Source of the DNA: Agelaius tricolor
Taxonomy: Eukaryota > Chordata > Aves > Passeriformes > Icteridae
Assembly (NCBI GenBank): GCA_023055355.1
Contig: JALJCS010000015.1
Span: 17,969,516 to 18,033,515, forward strand
Direction: 5' to 3'
Length of the DNA: 64,000 bases
Numbering within the stretch: position 1 is the stretch's first letter; each line of letters begins with the position of its first letter. Both the position numbers and the translations under genes were made by a program. The notes under the pieces are model-generated. The model was not told where the DNA came from and made no database searches. It saw only the letters and a program-made list of their open reading frames with translations. Shown in pieces: positions 26,601 to 37,931 of the stretch.

Positions 26601-29600
26601 GGTTGTAACTGAGTGAAAGTCATCACACTTGCTGAACTAAGTGATTTAATCAATGACTTAATTCAGGAAAGAATCTCAGGATCGCTACTGAAAATAGATA
26701 TCAGACACCCCAAATTGTGTTCTTGTTACAAACATGGACAGTTTTGAAACCTGTGATTTATACAAGATAGTTTCAAAGGCCTGCTTGAAAATCACAGAGC
26801 ACACTCTTGCAGCATCTGAATCATTTATTAAATTCAGCTATCAGTGGCTTTAAAATATAATTTAACCAAAACGATCATTTGAAGAAGGGCTGCAAAGATT
26901 TCTACATGCAGATACTTTAATCTCAAGACAGGGGAAAAGGCAGAAAACAATTCCATTTTCTGTTATTGCTCTTAGGGAATGAGCTGTGTGGACTTGATTT
27001 AAAGGCTGGCCAATTTGAAGTGCAGGTTTCCAGAATAACTGATGGTGTTTGTCCTTCCCCCTGTGGGCTCCTTTACAGTGGGAAGCTGTTGCACTGGGTT
27101 CAGGGGGAGGCATGGGGGAAGAATGAGTCCTTTTTAAGGGTATCTTTCCAAGACATGCCTTCTGATCCTCACTAAGGGTTTGTTCCACACTTACTTTGAG
27201 ACCTTAAAATCAAACCTTCCACTTCTGCTTGTAGTTTTGATAGGAATTACTGCATCTGTGATATGATTTATCCAGAAAAGTGCAATGGACTTAGAGCAAT
27301 TCTCTGAATTAAGAACAGGGAGTAGTTGCCCAGTTTATTTATTGGGTCCAGCAGTGAAGTCCATTATGAAATATTGCTCAGGCAGGGTGAATTTAAATAA
27401 GTTCAACAGGGCAGACCCTACCAGCCCAACCAAATAATTTATTCAGCTGCAGAAGAGGGTGAAGAAAAACAAAACTCACCTAAAAAGGTCCTGTAGTATG
27501 ATGGAAACACTTATCCCTCAGATAAAACCCCTCAGATGTTTAATAGATCAAATGGCTGGGACTTGGTGATGAAATCAATACGAAGATGAAATAATACATC
27601 AGAACTAAGTGTGTGCTCTGTTCCTGCAGAGGAAGAGAGAAGCCTTGTGAGATGATTTGCTCCTCATTAGGACGGCTGATTCTCCTTTCATTAGCACTGC
27701 TTTTGTAATATTGAAGCACCCTCAGCTCATCTGGGTTCATTTTGGATTGATGTAGGTGCTGAGAGCCCCAGTGGCAGCCTCTGGGTAGCAGGGCTGGGTG
27801 TTTCACTTCTATTTCCACCACTTTGTCATTTGAGATTAAAGCATACCAGTTCATATTAGTTAACAGGCAAAGAGTAACACTGAGAACTTCCCAGGTGCAG
27901 TAATTGCTGAAGTCTGTGGTGCTGTGTATTCATAATCCTACACCCCTATGAAAAATTGGATACTTGTGTAAATTGCTGGTAGCAAGAAGGGAAAGGGTCC
28001 AATGTAGGCACAAACAACAACAAAAAAAAGGCAGCACAGATCATCCTTTTGTTTTCTCTTTCATTTCACATATATTGAAGTGAGAAATTAGGGAGATAAA
28101 AAGGGAATAGAGGCAATTTAATACTGTGTATACCTAATACAGACCTTCAAGGTCAATCCTGTACTCCACAGCCTCACCTAAGATAAATCTTTGCTTTAGT
28201 AGGGCTGGGCTGAATTAGATCAACAGAAATTCTGGCCCACTGTCTCAAAAGGTGTTTCCAAATGGGAAAGATTGACTTTGCACTAATAGATCTTTTTAAA
28301 ATGTAATATCATTGCTTTTTAATCAGGAAGGATGCCAGGGTACCTTACTTGGACATAGAAGAATGGTGCAAAATGATTTCTGTGAAGTAATGACGTGGTT
28401 TGATTAAAACCCGCTGAAACAGGGGAGTTTAATTGCTGCCTTTCTTATATTTGTAAGAAGTCAGTCAATTCCTTTACAAAAGTAGGTAATTTATGGAATG
28501 AGATCTTCCACCTGTGAGTGTGGCCCTGATCAAAAGGTTATTGAAATCTGTGAAAATGTTCCCTTCTTAGAAAAATCTCTCCATTCTGTTGTTGCTCTGG
28601 AACAAGTCTTAATGCAGAATATACACACAGAGTGCAGCCTGGGCTTCTTATTACCCAGTTCTCACTCACTGTAATTTTTAGTGGTTTTTTTTAAAAAATA
28701 GGCACTTAGTGTCCATACATCACATTGTTTTATTTTGAGGTTCTTTCCCAATTTCAAATCATATTTTTCTCATTTTCATTATCAAGCATTGTTAGATTTT
28801 AATGTACTCCTGATTTAAAACACACTGCTGCTCCCTCCCTACCAGTGCCCCAAGCTTCCTTCCACAGGACACTGCTGCTGTGAAGGGGTTGTGGGATAAG
28901 ATGTACCTGGGCTGTTGAAGAACTGGGAATTGCAGTTTGATCTCCAAATTCAGAGTCTTTCCTGCCTTGCTGGATGTGAGCTGGGTTCCCAGTGACCAGC
29001 AGTGTTTTGTTTGGTAAGGGCTGAGAGAAGCATCTGTTCTTGCTTCTGTTGCCATTCCTGTGGATACTCAGAATTCTGCTTGACTGGCCTGGAGGGAGAC
29101 GAGGTGAAAGTGGCTTTGAAGTGAAAGGTGGTCAGCTCCCTCCCAGAAGTTCAGAATGCAAATAATTGTCAATCTTTTTTTTGCTAACCTAAGTGAAGTC
29201 TCTGAAACCTCTATTTTCTTTTCTACATTTATCTTGATTAAGAATGCTGCCCCTGTTTAGAGCCTGGGAGAAGCTGGATATTAGTTTCTTTTTTGGGGGA
29301 GAAACTTAAATGATTAATCTAATTTTTCCGGATTTATTTTTTGTCATTAAGTCTAGGGGAAGCTTTCTACCTCGTTCAAGAGGTAATTTCTCATGGGTAT
29401 TTCTGGATATGAAAATTACATAAGTCTATATTTATTTGTATGACTTCAAAAATGGCTGTCTATTAACAATTTGCATTGACTGGCCAGAACTCTACCCCCC
29501 AGAAAAAGAGGGAAGGGTAAAACATGGGAAACTATTAAGGAAAAGGTAAAGAAAAGCTAAAAGAAAACATCTGGATTATAAAACAGAAATAAGTGCAGAA

Positions 29601-29785
29601 TATATATTTTTAGTAAGCTCCCTGCTTACCCTTGACTATAAAGTTTGCATCTGCATTTAAACAGCTTGCATATGCCTGAAATCAAATTTGAATGATTGCA
29701 GGCAATTCCAATTTTGCATGGGACCTGGGAAAACAGCACAGTGCATCATGTGAGCTGTGAGCATCTCTGACAAAAACCTTCAGCT
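23671..29785. other. CDH13 intron, no gene seen
   Basis: AT-rich intron with an A/T-only style patch at 24.82-24.90 kb. No open frame carries a familiar motif or exon-like borders. Nothing recognisable as a transposon was found in these six kilobases. Confidence 0.6.
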
Positions 29786-29790
29786 GGCAG

Positions 29791-30429
29791 TGATGCCTGG
29801 TGAAGGCTGAGCTGGAACAGAGGCTGGGCAGAGCTACAGAATAAAGCAGGGATTTATTAAAAGGATCTCCTCAATGGGTCCACCTTGGGCAGCACAACCC
29901 AAAATGGTCTCAGAATGAACCCAAGATGGACCAAAATGGCCCCAAAATGAACCCAAGATGAACCAAAATGGTCCCAAAATGAACCAAAATGGTCCCAAAA
30001 TGGTCCCAAGATGAACCAAAAGGGTCCCAAAATGAACCCAAGATGGACCAAAATGGTCCCAAAACGAACCCAAGATGAACCAAAATGGTCCCAAAATGAA
30101 CCCAAGATGAACCAAAATGGTCCCAAAATGCCTGAGCGCTCCCGGGGTCTCTCCCTGGGATCAGTTCTGCTCCATTTGCATCTTGCAGTTCATCGTCCCA
30201 TTCCAGCTTTAGCCCCTGCAGTCCCATCCTTGTTTTTCTCTCTCCAGCCCACGGGGTTTGTGCTCTTGGGCTGAGATTTGGATCATTTGTCCTTGGTGCC
30301 CAGCTGGAGCAGGAATTGTTTTGTCTCCCTGCTCTGTGCCCAGAGCTCAGCATCCCCTGAACCCAGACCCACACACTGAAGCAGCACAGAATGTGAGAAA
30401 TAGAAAAGCCCAAACCTGAGGCACCATCA
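29791..30429 (-). mobile_element. Solo LTR of an endogenous retrovirus-like element, copy 1
   Basis: A 639-bp element begins TGATGCC and ends CACCATCA on +, so it has TG..CA ends with short inverted repeats. It is flanked by identical 5-bp duplications, GGCAG, at 29786-29790 and 30430-30434. This is the signature of an LTR integration reduced to one LTR. The minus orientation is chosen because AATAAA on that strand (+ TTTATT at 29853-29858) lies about 60 bp before its 3' end. No retroviral gene adjoins it. A relative lies at 48025-48626; their unique parts are about 97% identical by eye. The body carries a 32-bp minisatellite. The element is antisense to CDH13. Family name unknown to me. Confidence 0.85.
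29889..30130. repeat. 32-bp minisatellite inside solo LTR copy 1
   Basis: Units combine 10-11-bp blocks CCAAAATGGTC, CCAAAATGAAC and CCAAGATGAA. Roughly seven full units plus irregular short ones are present. On the minus strand the array reads as repeated FWDHFGSSWVHFG and HLGFILGPFW strings, which are translation artefacts. The array is about 90 bp longer than its counterpart at 48.16 kb. Confidence 0.92.
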
Positions 30430-30434
30430 GGCAG

Positions 30435-33400
30435 CTCAGACCAAAGGGCTCAGTGGCTGAGCAGGGTACCTTGGGCAGGGATGTTGAGTTTTGGCCTTTT
30501 TACCTCTGCTGGTTTGATAAAAACAGAGGGAAGAGCTCAGCACTCCCCACTGCCCTGGGGCAGCAGGGGCCTGGAGCTCAGCTGGCATTGACCAAACTCC
30601 TCCTGGGATTTGGCTGCCTTCCTGCAGAGCTGGCACCTGTGGTGATGAGTTACACAGGCATTCTGGGAATTTCTCCATCTGACCTCTCAGCAAAGGAGCT
30701 TGTCTATCTTTTTTGAGAATTTTCCTGCCTTGTTTTGACAGGATTGATTTTCATGAAGTTTAAATGTCTCATCTAGTCTCTGCTTGCTGTGATTTTCCTG
30801 GTTGATTTCTAGTGCTAGTCAAACTCCAGAGAGAACGTGGGCCCTTTGTGTTTGTCATGCCTGGGGCTAAATCTTGCTCTTTGTATGTTGAATAGATGTT
30901 CCTGCACTCATAAATCACTGCTCTGTCATGTTTGCCTGCTGTGAGATGCTCAGTGCATATCATCATTTACATTAAACCATTTGCTTCCAGAGAATGTGTT
31001 ATATTGCTTTATTAATTATGGGATCTGACATATAAGATTATGTTATGAATTGGCTCTTAGAATATTAGAACAGTGGGACATTTTATAGCTTATGGTCATG
31101 ATCCAAGAAGTAATTCATGACTTTTCTTAATAAACTTGGCTGGTCAAAAGGGAAACACACATGAGAGTGTGACACTTTTGCTTAGGGAGAATCCTGGTTA
31201 AGAAAAAAATCTTTGGTGATTTCATTAAACCTGCAGCCTGTTTATATCTGGAGGAAAAATTTTGGCTTTTTTCAGCTGCATCTCCATTGTCCTAAATCCT
31301 CTTTTACTAAACTTGCAATTCCCAGTCCATCTGGAGAGCCTGTAAATGAGCAAGAGTGAAGGATTCCCTTCCCTGGGCAAGGAAGGATTGTTTGCTGAAG
31401 GGGGAGCAGTGATGGGTGCAACTGGGGACGCTGTTGAGGGGAAGCTGAGCTATTGTAGCTCTGTTTTTGTCATCTCTCCAAAAGACATCCTCTTATCCTT
31501 TCAGGGGATGAACTTTTGGACAGCATCAGATAGGAAATGAGACTTCATTGATTTTACTCCTCATGCAAATACCTGTTTCATGCTATCTGCAGTCTATAAG
31601 ACAAAAGTCTTCATGCATTTTTTTAATCTTTGTTTCCTTTGTGTGTGGGAAGATGCACAGAGTCTGAAATGTTATCTTGTTTGGGGATAATGAGTTTTGT
31701 GCAACACAAAATCTGTGAAGGGGATCTGGTATTCTGAAAGAATAAATTACATTTTTCACAATTTCTTGTATCTACACAGATAGAGGTAAATTTCAGTATG
31801 AATATCTACCACAAAATGTTATAACCTGGTTTGTACAGACAAAAAGCACAATTTGGCAATCTTGGTGAGGCTAACAATTTTCCATGTTTTCACCACATAG
31901 TTTTACCCTAAAGAAGGAAACATCCACAGCACTGCAGACAAAACACACCAAAGTAAGATCCATGTCACATAACTCCAGCTAATGCAAATTCCCTCACTGA
32001 CATGCCATAGATCAATGTCTGGCCTGGAGCAGAGAGTGCCTGAGAGCTCCTCACAGTGTGACAGTGGCTGCAGCGTGGCTGGGGACAGGACTGTGTGTAA
32101 GTCATGTTCCAAACATCCCAGGAGTGAACAATTCATTCTGCCAAAACAACTGTGCTGTTCCTGGGGAAAAAAGGTTAAATACCAGTACTGCTAAAGGTTG
32201 ACCTGCCCATACATCTTCTCTCTTCTGTCATAACATTCAGCTGGGAATGTCCCATTATTTCTTACTCAATTTATATGCTTCTAACTGCATTAGCTCTCCA
32301 TAGATAGTAACAATTCTTGACAGTTCTTCATCTCTGCTTAATATTACTGAAGTTTCTTCTGTGTACTGGGAGAAGTTTGTTTATTATTCATTCCAGAGCT
32401 GACAGTTCACCAGTTCACCCTTCCAGTCCTGTTGGCTGCAGTGCAGCGGCATTCCCAGGGCACTGCTCAGTGATGCCATCTAATCTAGAGTTTAAAAAAA
32501 ACATCTAAATAGAGAATGTGAGGAAACCAAGCCCTGTGGTAGAAAATTATTGCCCTGTACAAATGTAAGATATGCTCAAAGCCTGAACTCAATGGTTCTC
32601 ACTAAATGTCTTCTTTATTGAGCAAGGCCTTCAAGTTTTTAGTGATACATATAATTGCAATTCAAATGCCCTTGACTGGAACCAAAATACACCTTTTTTC
32701 TTATATTTTTTTTGCTCCCCTGGGGCTTTTTGTCTGAAAGTGCAAAATGATAATCAAACATGTAATTAGTTATGATGAGAACATTGTCAGGAGGGCTTCC
32801 TGCTTTCTTCCAGTTTCTGAAAGTTGGGCTCTAGAGATGTAAGTAACCCTCTTGATTTCTTCCTTCTCCCTCCCATATTTTACTCTTGGGTTAAAATTTA
32901 CTCTTGTCCTCCTTCTTGGATTAAAATAGCTGTACTTCTGGAAAATGTAACATTGTGCAACTGATTGTTATCATGTACAGAGACACAGCTGAACTTGTGG
33001 AGAAGGTGGAAAACACAACTTTTCAGGGCAGTTATTTAACTAGGAGAACAAACCCTTCCCTTTCTGTAACACATGTAAAAAACATTTAATGTACTGAATA
33101 TACAGTGGAGAGCCACAGAAAGAATGAAAATCAGCTGGGAAAACTCCATGGTGAAGTCTTTGAGCTCTGTAGATTCAGTCTTCTCTTGAGGCTGTAGGCT
33201 TGAGACATTGGTTCACATTTCACCAGGCTCAAGATAAGCCTCATTTCCATTGCTCTCCAGTCCTCCTTTTAAACCCAGCAGCTGCATATCAATAAATAAA
33301 TAAAAAATTATTAAACTTATAAAATATAAGTAAATAAATAAAAGTTCAGTAGTAACGTTCTCTTGGCATCTTGGCAGAGAAAAGAAGAGAAAAGGAAAGA

Positions 33401-33661
33401 AAAGAAAAGAGAAAAGAGAGTGGGATAGGTTATAAGAGGTTATTAACAAAATACCAAAGAAATTTTCCCAAGAAACCCTCTGTTCCAACCACTCCAAAAC
33501 CATCTATCTGTTAGATTTTACTTCTTGGTGCCTAAGGGGAGATTTTGCCAATATTTTCAAAGAACCAACAGATTGATGGCTGCAGCCTCTGGAGCAATGG
33601 CCTGGGAGTGGGACCTGGGTGTGAGCAAGGAGGAACTCTGGGAGGTGCAATGGGAGGGTCT
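30435..33661. other. CDH13 intron, no gene seen
   Basis: AT-rich intron. ATAAATAAATAAA simple sequence occurs at 33291-33346 and a purine tract follows. No exon or transposon was recognised. Confidence 0.6.
33375..33424. repeat. Polypurine (GA-rich) tract
   Basis: About 50 consecutive purines built from GAAAA and GAGA blocks, ending near GAGAGTGGG. Uninterrupted polypurine runs of this length can in principle form triplex (H-DNA) structures. Confidence 0.85.
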
Positions 33662-33729
33662 GAGTGGTTCTGGGATTTCTGAGTGGTTCTGGGATTTCTG
33701 AGTGGTTCTGGGATTTCTGAGTGATTCTG
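33662..33729. repeat. 19-bp tandem repeat, 3.5 copies
   Basis: GAGTGGTTCTGGGATTTCT repeats without change at 33662, 33681 and 33700, with a partial fourth unit (GAGTGATTCTG) at 33719. It abuts a second, unrelated array. Confidence 0.95.
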
Positions 33730-33735
33730 CCCAGC

Positions 33736-33911
33736 AAGTGTGACAGACAAACCCTGAATATTGAGACACACCAGGACACAAGTGTGACAGACAAACCCTG
33801 AATATTGAGACACACCAGGACACAAGTGTGACAGACAAACCCTGAATATTGAGACACACCAGGACTCAAGTGTGACAGACAAACCCTGAATATTGAGACA
33901 CACCAGGACAC
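33736..33911. repeat. 44-bp tandem repeat, four copies
   Basis: Units start at 33736, 33780, 33824 and 33868 with AAGTGTGACAGACAAACCC, then TGAATATTGAGACACACCAG. They are almost identical; the third copy reads GGACTC where the others read GGACAC. High identity points to recent expansion. The overlapping repetitive open frames on the minus strand are by-products. Confidence 0.96.
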
Positions 33912-36900
33912 AAATGCAGCTTTCCCAAGAGAGTTTCCTCCATGGATCTCTGTGCGTCATTGGCACGAGGAAGAAGCTGCTGATTTTGCAGACATCCCTT
34001 CCCCAGCCTGATCAGTTTATATATGTTGTTTAACATGATAATGTAGCAAGCTGTTGTTTTGTGGTTTGAAAGGCAGCTGCATTTGATTGATGCCAGGAAT
34101 GGAAGTGTTTGTAAAATGACGCTGAATTAGGTGTAGTCAGTTTATGGGCCTGGGGAAATGAATCTTTTATGAAGAACAAAAGTTTATGATGAGGGAGGAG
34201 TACTCAAGAAGAGTACATCTTGAATGAAGCTCTTTTGGACTGGAGGCCTGTGGTAAAGCCTTTCAAAACACACATTTGGGCCATTACACTCTCAGGATCT
34301 CTATATAAACATTATTTTTTCTGGTGGTCCAATCCCAATTTGCCATTTGTTTGTTTGTTCTCTCTGTGGACACCTCGATTAGGATAGGGAATTTCTCCCC
34401 TGGAATTGTAGCTATTGGGCTTTTCCAAAGTGTTCCAGGTGAATGTTTTAACTGCTGGATTAAAGCTCTTGTGATTTTTGAGGCATCAGCCACAAATATG
34501 AAGCACATGGGCGTGAAGTTTTCTGTATTGATCCCCAAACAAAAACCAATCGCAACCTCTACTAATACATAACAACATCTAAAGACAACCCCACATTTTA
34601 TGTGCATTTTTTACACATAATGAGAACTTGTGAGAATAGAATAACTTTAAAATTAGATTTAAATGCCACTTTGATGGTATCCATGAATCAATTCCACTTC
34701 TCTCCAATTCCACTTCTCTCCAAAACTTTGGAGAGAATTATAGAAAAAAGATGTATCTAATTCTCTCCAGCTTTCCTCCTGGAAAATGCATCTCTATGCA
34801 AAATGGATGTAAAATTCTGCTCATCTGAGTTGCTGGAATTCTTATCTGTATGCACCAAAGGAATGATTGCAGGGAACAAGATAATGTCTGGTGAGTTGAA
34901 AGGTTAAAGAACTGCAGCTGGCAAATCAGACTCAGCCATTGTGTTAAGCCAGTCCTATGCCAGATAATGAGAGATTGGGGGATTTGCATCAGATCTTAAA
35001 ATTTACATGTGCCTTCCACTGTTTTATCATCAGAAATATTTCAGTAGGACAACTGTATCAATGGGATTTTTAGTTGAATATATATTGTAATAAGTTTCTA
35101 AATCTCTGCTGAGCATCAACTCATCTAATAGATTTATAACAATAGCAACCTTGTATTCTTTCAAAATGTTTTCTACTGTACTTGAGTGCATTCTTCAGGA
35201 AACCACTGTGTACTGAAATCCATTTAATTTCACATGAACTTGGGGACTCTTAAAGATCCCTTGAAGATTTGCCTTAGTCCTTATTTATTTCACTGAAACC
35301 TTGTGATTTAGAGACCCTTGTGGAACATGTTATCTAACATTGATATAAAAAAAAATCTTAAAAATGTGCTAAATTTCTAAAAACAGTGCATTGGGTGAAT
35401 CTTAATTCTTCAAAAAAGAAAGCAGTTCTTTTTCTCTCTTTTCTTCTCAATCAGTCTCACACAAAGTAGGTGAAAATATCAGGAAAATATCAGGTCTGGG
35501 ATCATCTTGTAGCACTGGAAAACATGGCCTGGTATCCAGTGGTAAGCTTCTTTTTGAGCTGTCTGACCTTTAATCACTGCTGAATAAAACCAACATGCTG
35601 TCAGGCCTCTGCTATTTTTCTCAAGGGGGTAACTCTGCCCGAAGTAGCAATAAAATAAAACCTTTGAGAGCTGATATTCAAGGTCACTACAAGAAGAAGC
35701 AACACTCTGTACTCTGGGAACTACCACAAAAGGGGAAAAAAAGAAAAGGAGAAATGTATCTAAACAAGGCAGTTGAGTTTGTTTAACAGTGAGCAGGCAG
35801 TTGTTATATCAGTCTATAACTGAGACTGGGCTTGTTTTTATTTTTACCACAATATTTCATTTTTATTTGATTTTTTTAAATCCAAGACCTTCAGAAAGAA
35901 AACAAACTCACTGTACATGAATGATACATATTTCTGTTACTGAGGCACTTGCAATCTAATGTGTCAGGCCCTGTCTGCATCAGGATTTACCCTCTTGTAG
36001 TCATTTTGCCACAGAACTCTCTGTGAATACTGAAACATGATCCTATGGTCTTACAGGTCTATGAAGAAATGAAAATGCTGTATTTAACTTTATATATTTA
36101 ATTTATACATATAATATATATTAGATATATATTATACATAATATATTGTGCATATTAAATTTATATATTTAAATTATATATTTAAATGCTGTATGTAAAT
36201 TGTGTTGACCATGATAGTTTAAAATAATACTTTCCTTATCTGTGGGGAAAAGAAAGGGTGAGTTCCCACAGAGGAATTAACCTGTAACAAGGAATTCTGG
36301 CTCACTCTGATACTGATTCACACAGGAGATAATGGTGTCACTGCAATGTTACTTCAATGGAAGTGGTGTAGATCACAGAATCTGATAAATTGTTACAGCT
36401 GGGATTTTTGGGCCAAAGTCTGGATCCCTTCCTAGGTTTCTTACTTTATGGTTTGCTAATATCTCACATGAATCTGTTACTTACCACTGATTCACTATTG
36501 AAATGAATTTATTGATTTGATCATGGTTTTTTTGGTATTTGGTAGAATCTCATTCTGTCTTCAGCTCACTATTACCAGAAATATTTAATCTTGCTGTGAT
36601 CATATATTATTTAGTTAGATTGCTTTTTAAACTAATGCTTACATTTACAATTATAGATGAACTGATGAAGAAATCACTTTGGTCTAGGGGTGAGCATCTC
36701 ACAGTTGAGCCCAGGTGTCTCATTACACCCTTTCTTTTTTTCTCGGTGTACTGTACAAAGCTGATAAAATGCTGACAGAATTTTGCTCTGGGCTGCCTGT
36801 CTGGGGGAGAGGAAAATCCTTGATCCAGGGATGCAGGATGTGCTCCCTTCCTAAGCACAGGACTGGCAGCAGCTCAGTGCTCTGTTAGCTGTGATCAAGA

Positions 36901-37384
36901 AACAAAGTGAGGTTTTTCCTCTGCACAGCATTTAGGAATCTGTGCAGGGAATTGCATTTCCCTTATTGCACTCTGCAGCAGAACTTTGTGCTCAGGGAAT
37001 TTCCTGGCAGAGAAACCTGGAAGGACAGTGGGGCAATAGAGATGAGGGCTTATTGATGTTCATAAAATAAGCTCACAAATTTGTACAAATTGAAATTGGA
37101 ACAATGCAGGCTTTAATAATTACAACATTTCTTATTGACAGAAATGACATCCAACACATTTTGAACTGCAACACTTCACCATGCAAATAGAGACCTGTTA
37201 TTTCAGTATTGTTGTTTTCATTGTAGCTACCTGTGGATTTTCTGCCTGCAGAATTAAAAGTGGAAGTGATACACTTGTAATTAATTTAATGAAATACAAT
37301 TACTATGGATGGCTTCAAAGCCCAGAGACACAGGGAATTTGTGTTAGAGCACATGAGTCTCCTGTTGGATGAGTAACAAGTACT
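33912..37384. other. CDH13 intron, no gene seen
   Basis: AT-rich intron with a strongly A/T patch at 36.09-36.19 kb containing imperfect palindromes. No exon or transposon was recognised before the CR1 at 37.39 kb. Confidence 0.6.
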
Positions 37385-37642
37385 CACTCCCTACAACTCC
37401 TGAAAGGTGTCTGTGCTCAGGTGGGGTTGGTCTCTTTCTCCAGGCAGCACTGACAGAACCAGAGCACACAAGGGGGAAATATAGGTTGGGTATTAGGAAA
37501 AAGTTTTTCATGGAAAGAGGCCCAAAGTACTGGAATGACCTTTCTAAAAAGGCTGGATGTGCACTGGGTGCCAGGGTTTAGTTGAGGCGTTGGAGCTGGG
37601 TTGGACTCAATGATCTTGAAGGTCTCTTCCAGCCCAGTTAAA
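37385..37642 (+). mobile_element. CR1 LINE 3' end just upstream of the CDH13 exon
   Basis: The order CTCCCTACAACTCCTGAAAG, TCTCTTTCTCCAGGCAGCAC, GGAAATATAGGTTGGGTATT, GCACTGGGTGCCAGGG, GAGCTGGGTTGGACTCAATG, ATCTTGAAGGTCTCTTCCAG is the CR1 3' end in sense orientation. About 258 bp. The terminal 8-bp tail is absent; AAACAAACAAACAAA follows instead. It ends about 105 bp before the splice acceptor and belongs to the same broad subfamily as the copy at 20.6 kb. Confidence 0.93.
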
Positions 37643-37699
37643 CAAACAAACAAAAGGAAAGATGATATGAACAAGAATGCAAGCTAAATACCCTCAGTG

Positions 37700-37746
37700 T
37701 TTGCGAGGGTTTTTGCTCAGTGCCGCTGCCTGTGCCCTCTCCCCAG
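37700..37746 (+). other. CDH13: 3' splice acceptor of the CDH13 exon
   Basis: A polypyrimidine-rich run interrupted by a few G residues ends in CTCTCCCCAG directly before the open frame. The AG is 37745-37746. CTAAAT near 37684 and TGCTCAG near 37714 are possible branch-point contexts; neither is proven. The pyrimidine run is weakened by GCCGCTGCCTGTG but the last ten bases are strong. Confidence 0.85.
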
Positions 37747-37925
37747 GAACCACGGTGATGCGCATGGCGGCGTTCGACGCCGACGACGCCGGCACGGACA
37801 ACGCCCTGCTGCGCTACAACATCCTCAGGCAGACCCCCACCAAACCCTCCCCAAACATGTTCTACATCGACCCTGAGAAGGGAGACATCGTCACCGTGGT
37901 GTCCCCTGCGCTGCTGGACCGAGAG
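37747..37925 (+). CDS. CDH13: Internal coding exon of T-cadherin (cadherin-13), EC2 repeat
   Basis: This is one internal exon of a calcium-dependent, GPI-anchored cell-surface cadherin that acts in cell adhesion and guidance and binds adiponectin (known for the family). The exon is 179 bp. Its first two bases complete a codon begun in the previous exon (a glycine if that base is G), and it ends on a complete GAG codon. The frame reads [13 protein letters not shown], then [24 protein letters not shown] and ALLDRE. FDADD holds the acidic DxD calcium-binding motif, and LDRE is the calcium-binding DRE motif of a cadherin repeat. The [20 protein letters not shown] stretch is what I recall as specific to CDH13 rather than CDH1, CDH2 or CDH4. 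By position it matches the EC2 exon of classical cadherins (exon 7 of CDH1); its number in CDH13 cannot be fixed here. Acceptor and donor are canonical. It is much richer in GC and CpG than the surrounding intron. No other exon is visible in the window. Confidence 0.95.
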
Positions 37926-37931
37926 GTGAGT
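37926..37931 (+). other. CDH13: 5' splice donor of the CDH13 exon
   Basis: GAG|GTGAGT is a near-perfect match to the vertebrate donor consensus. The open frame would run on for 66 further bases to an in-frame TGA at 37989-37991, but similarity to cadherin stops exactly at the DRE codons, which fixes the exon end here. Confidence 0.92.

Noticed and set aside
29834..30413. Minus-strand frames with repeated FWDHFGSSWVHFG and HLGFILGPFW strings as membrane or aromatic-rich proteins
   Set aside because: They are translations of the 32-bp minisatellite inside a solo LTR, and the same happens at 48.09-48.53 kb.
33736..33911. Possible CRISPR-like array
   Set aside because: The 44-bp units are contiguous with no unique spacers, and the genome is a vertebrate.
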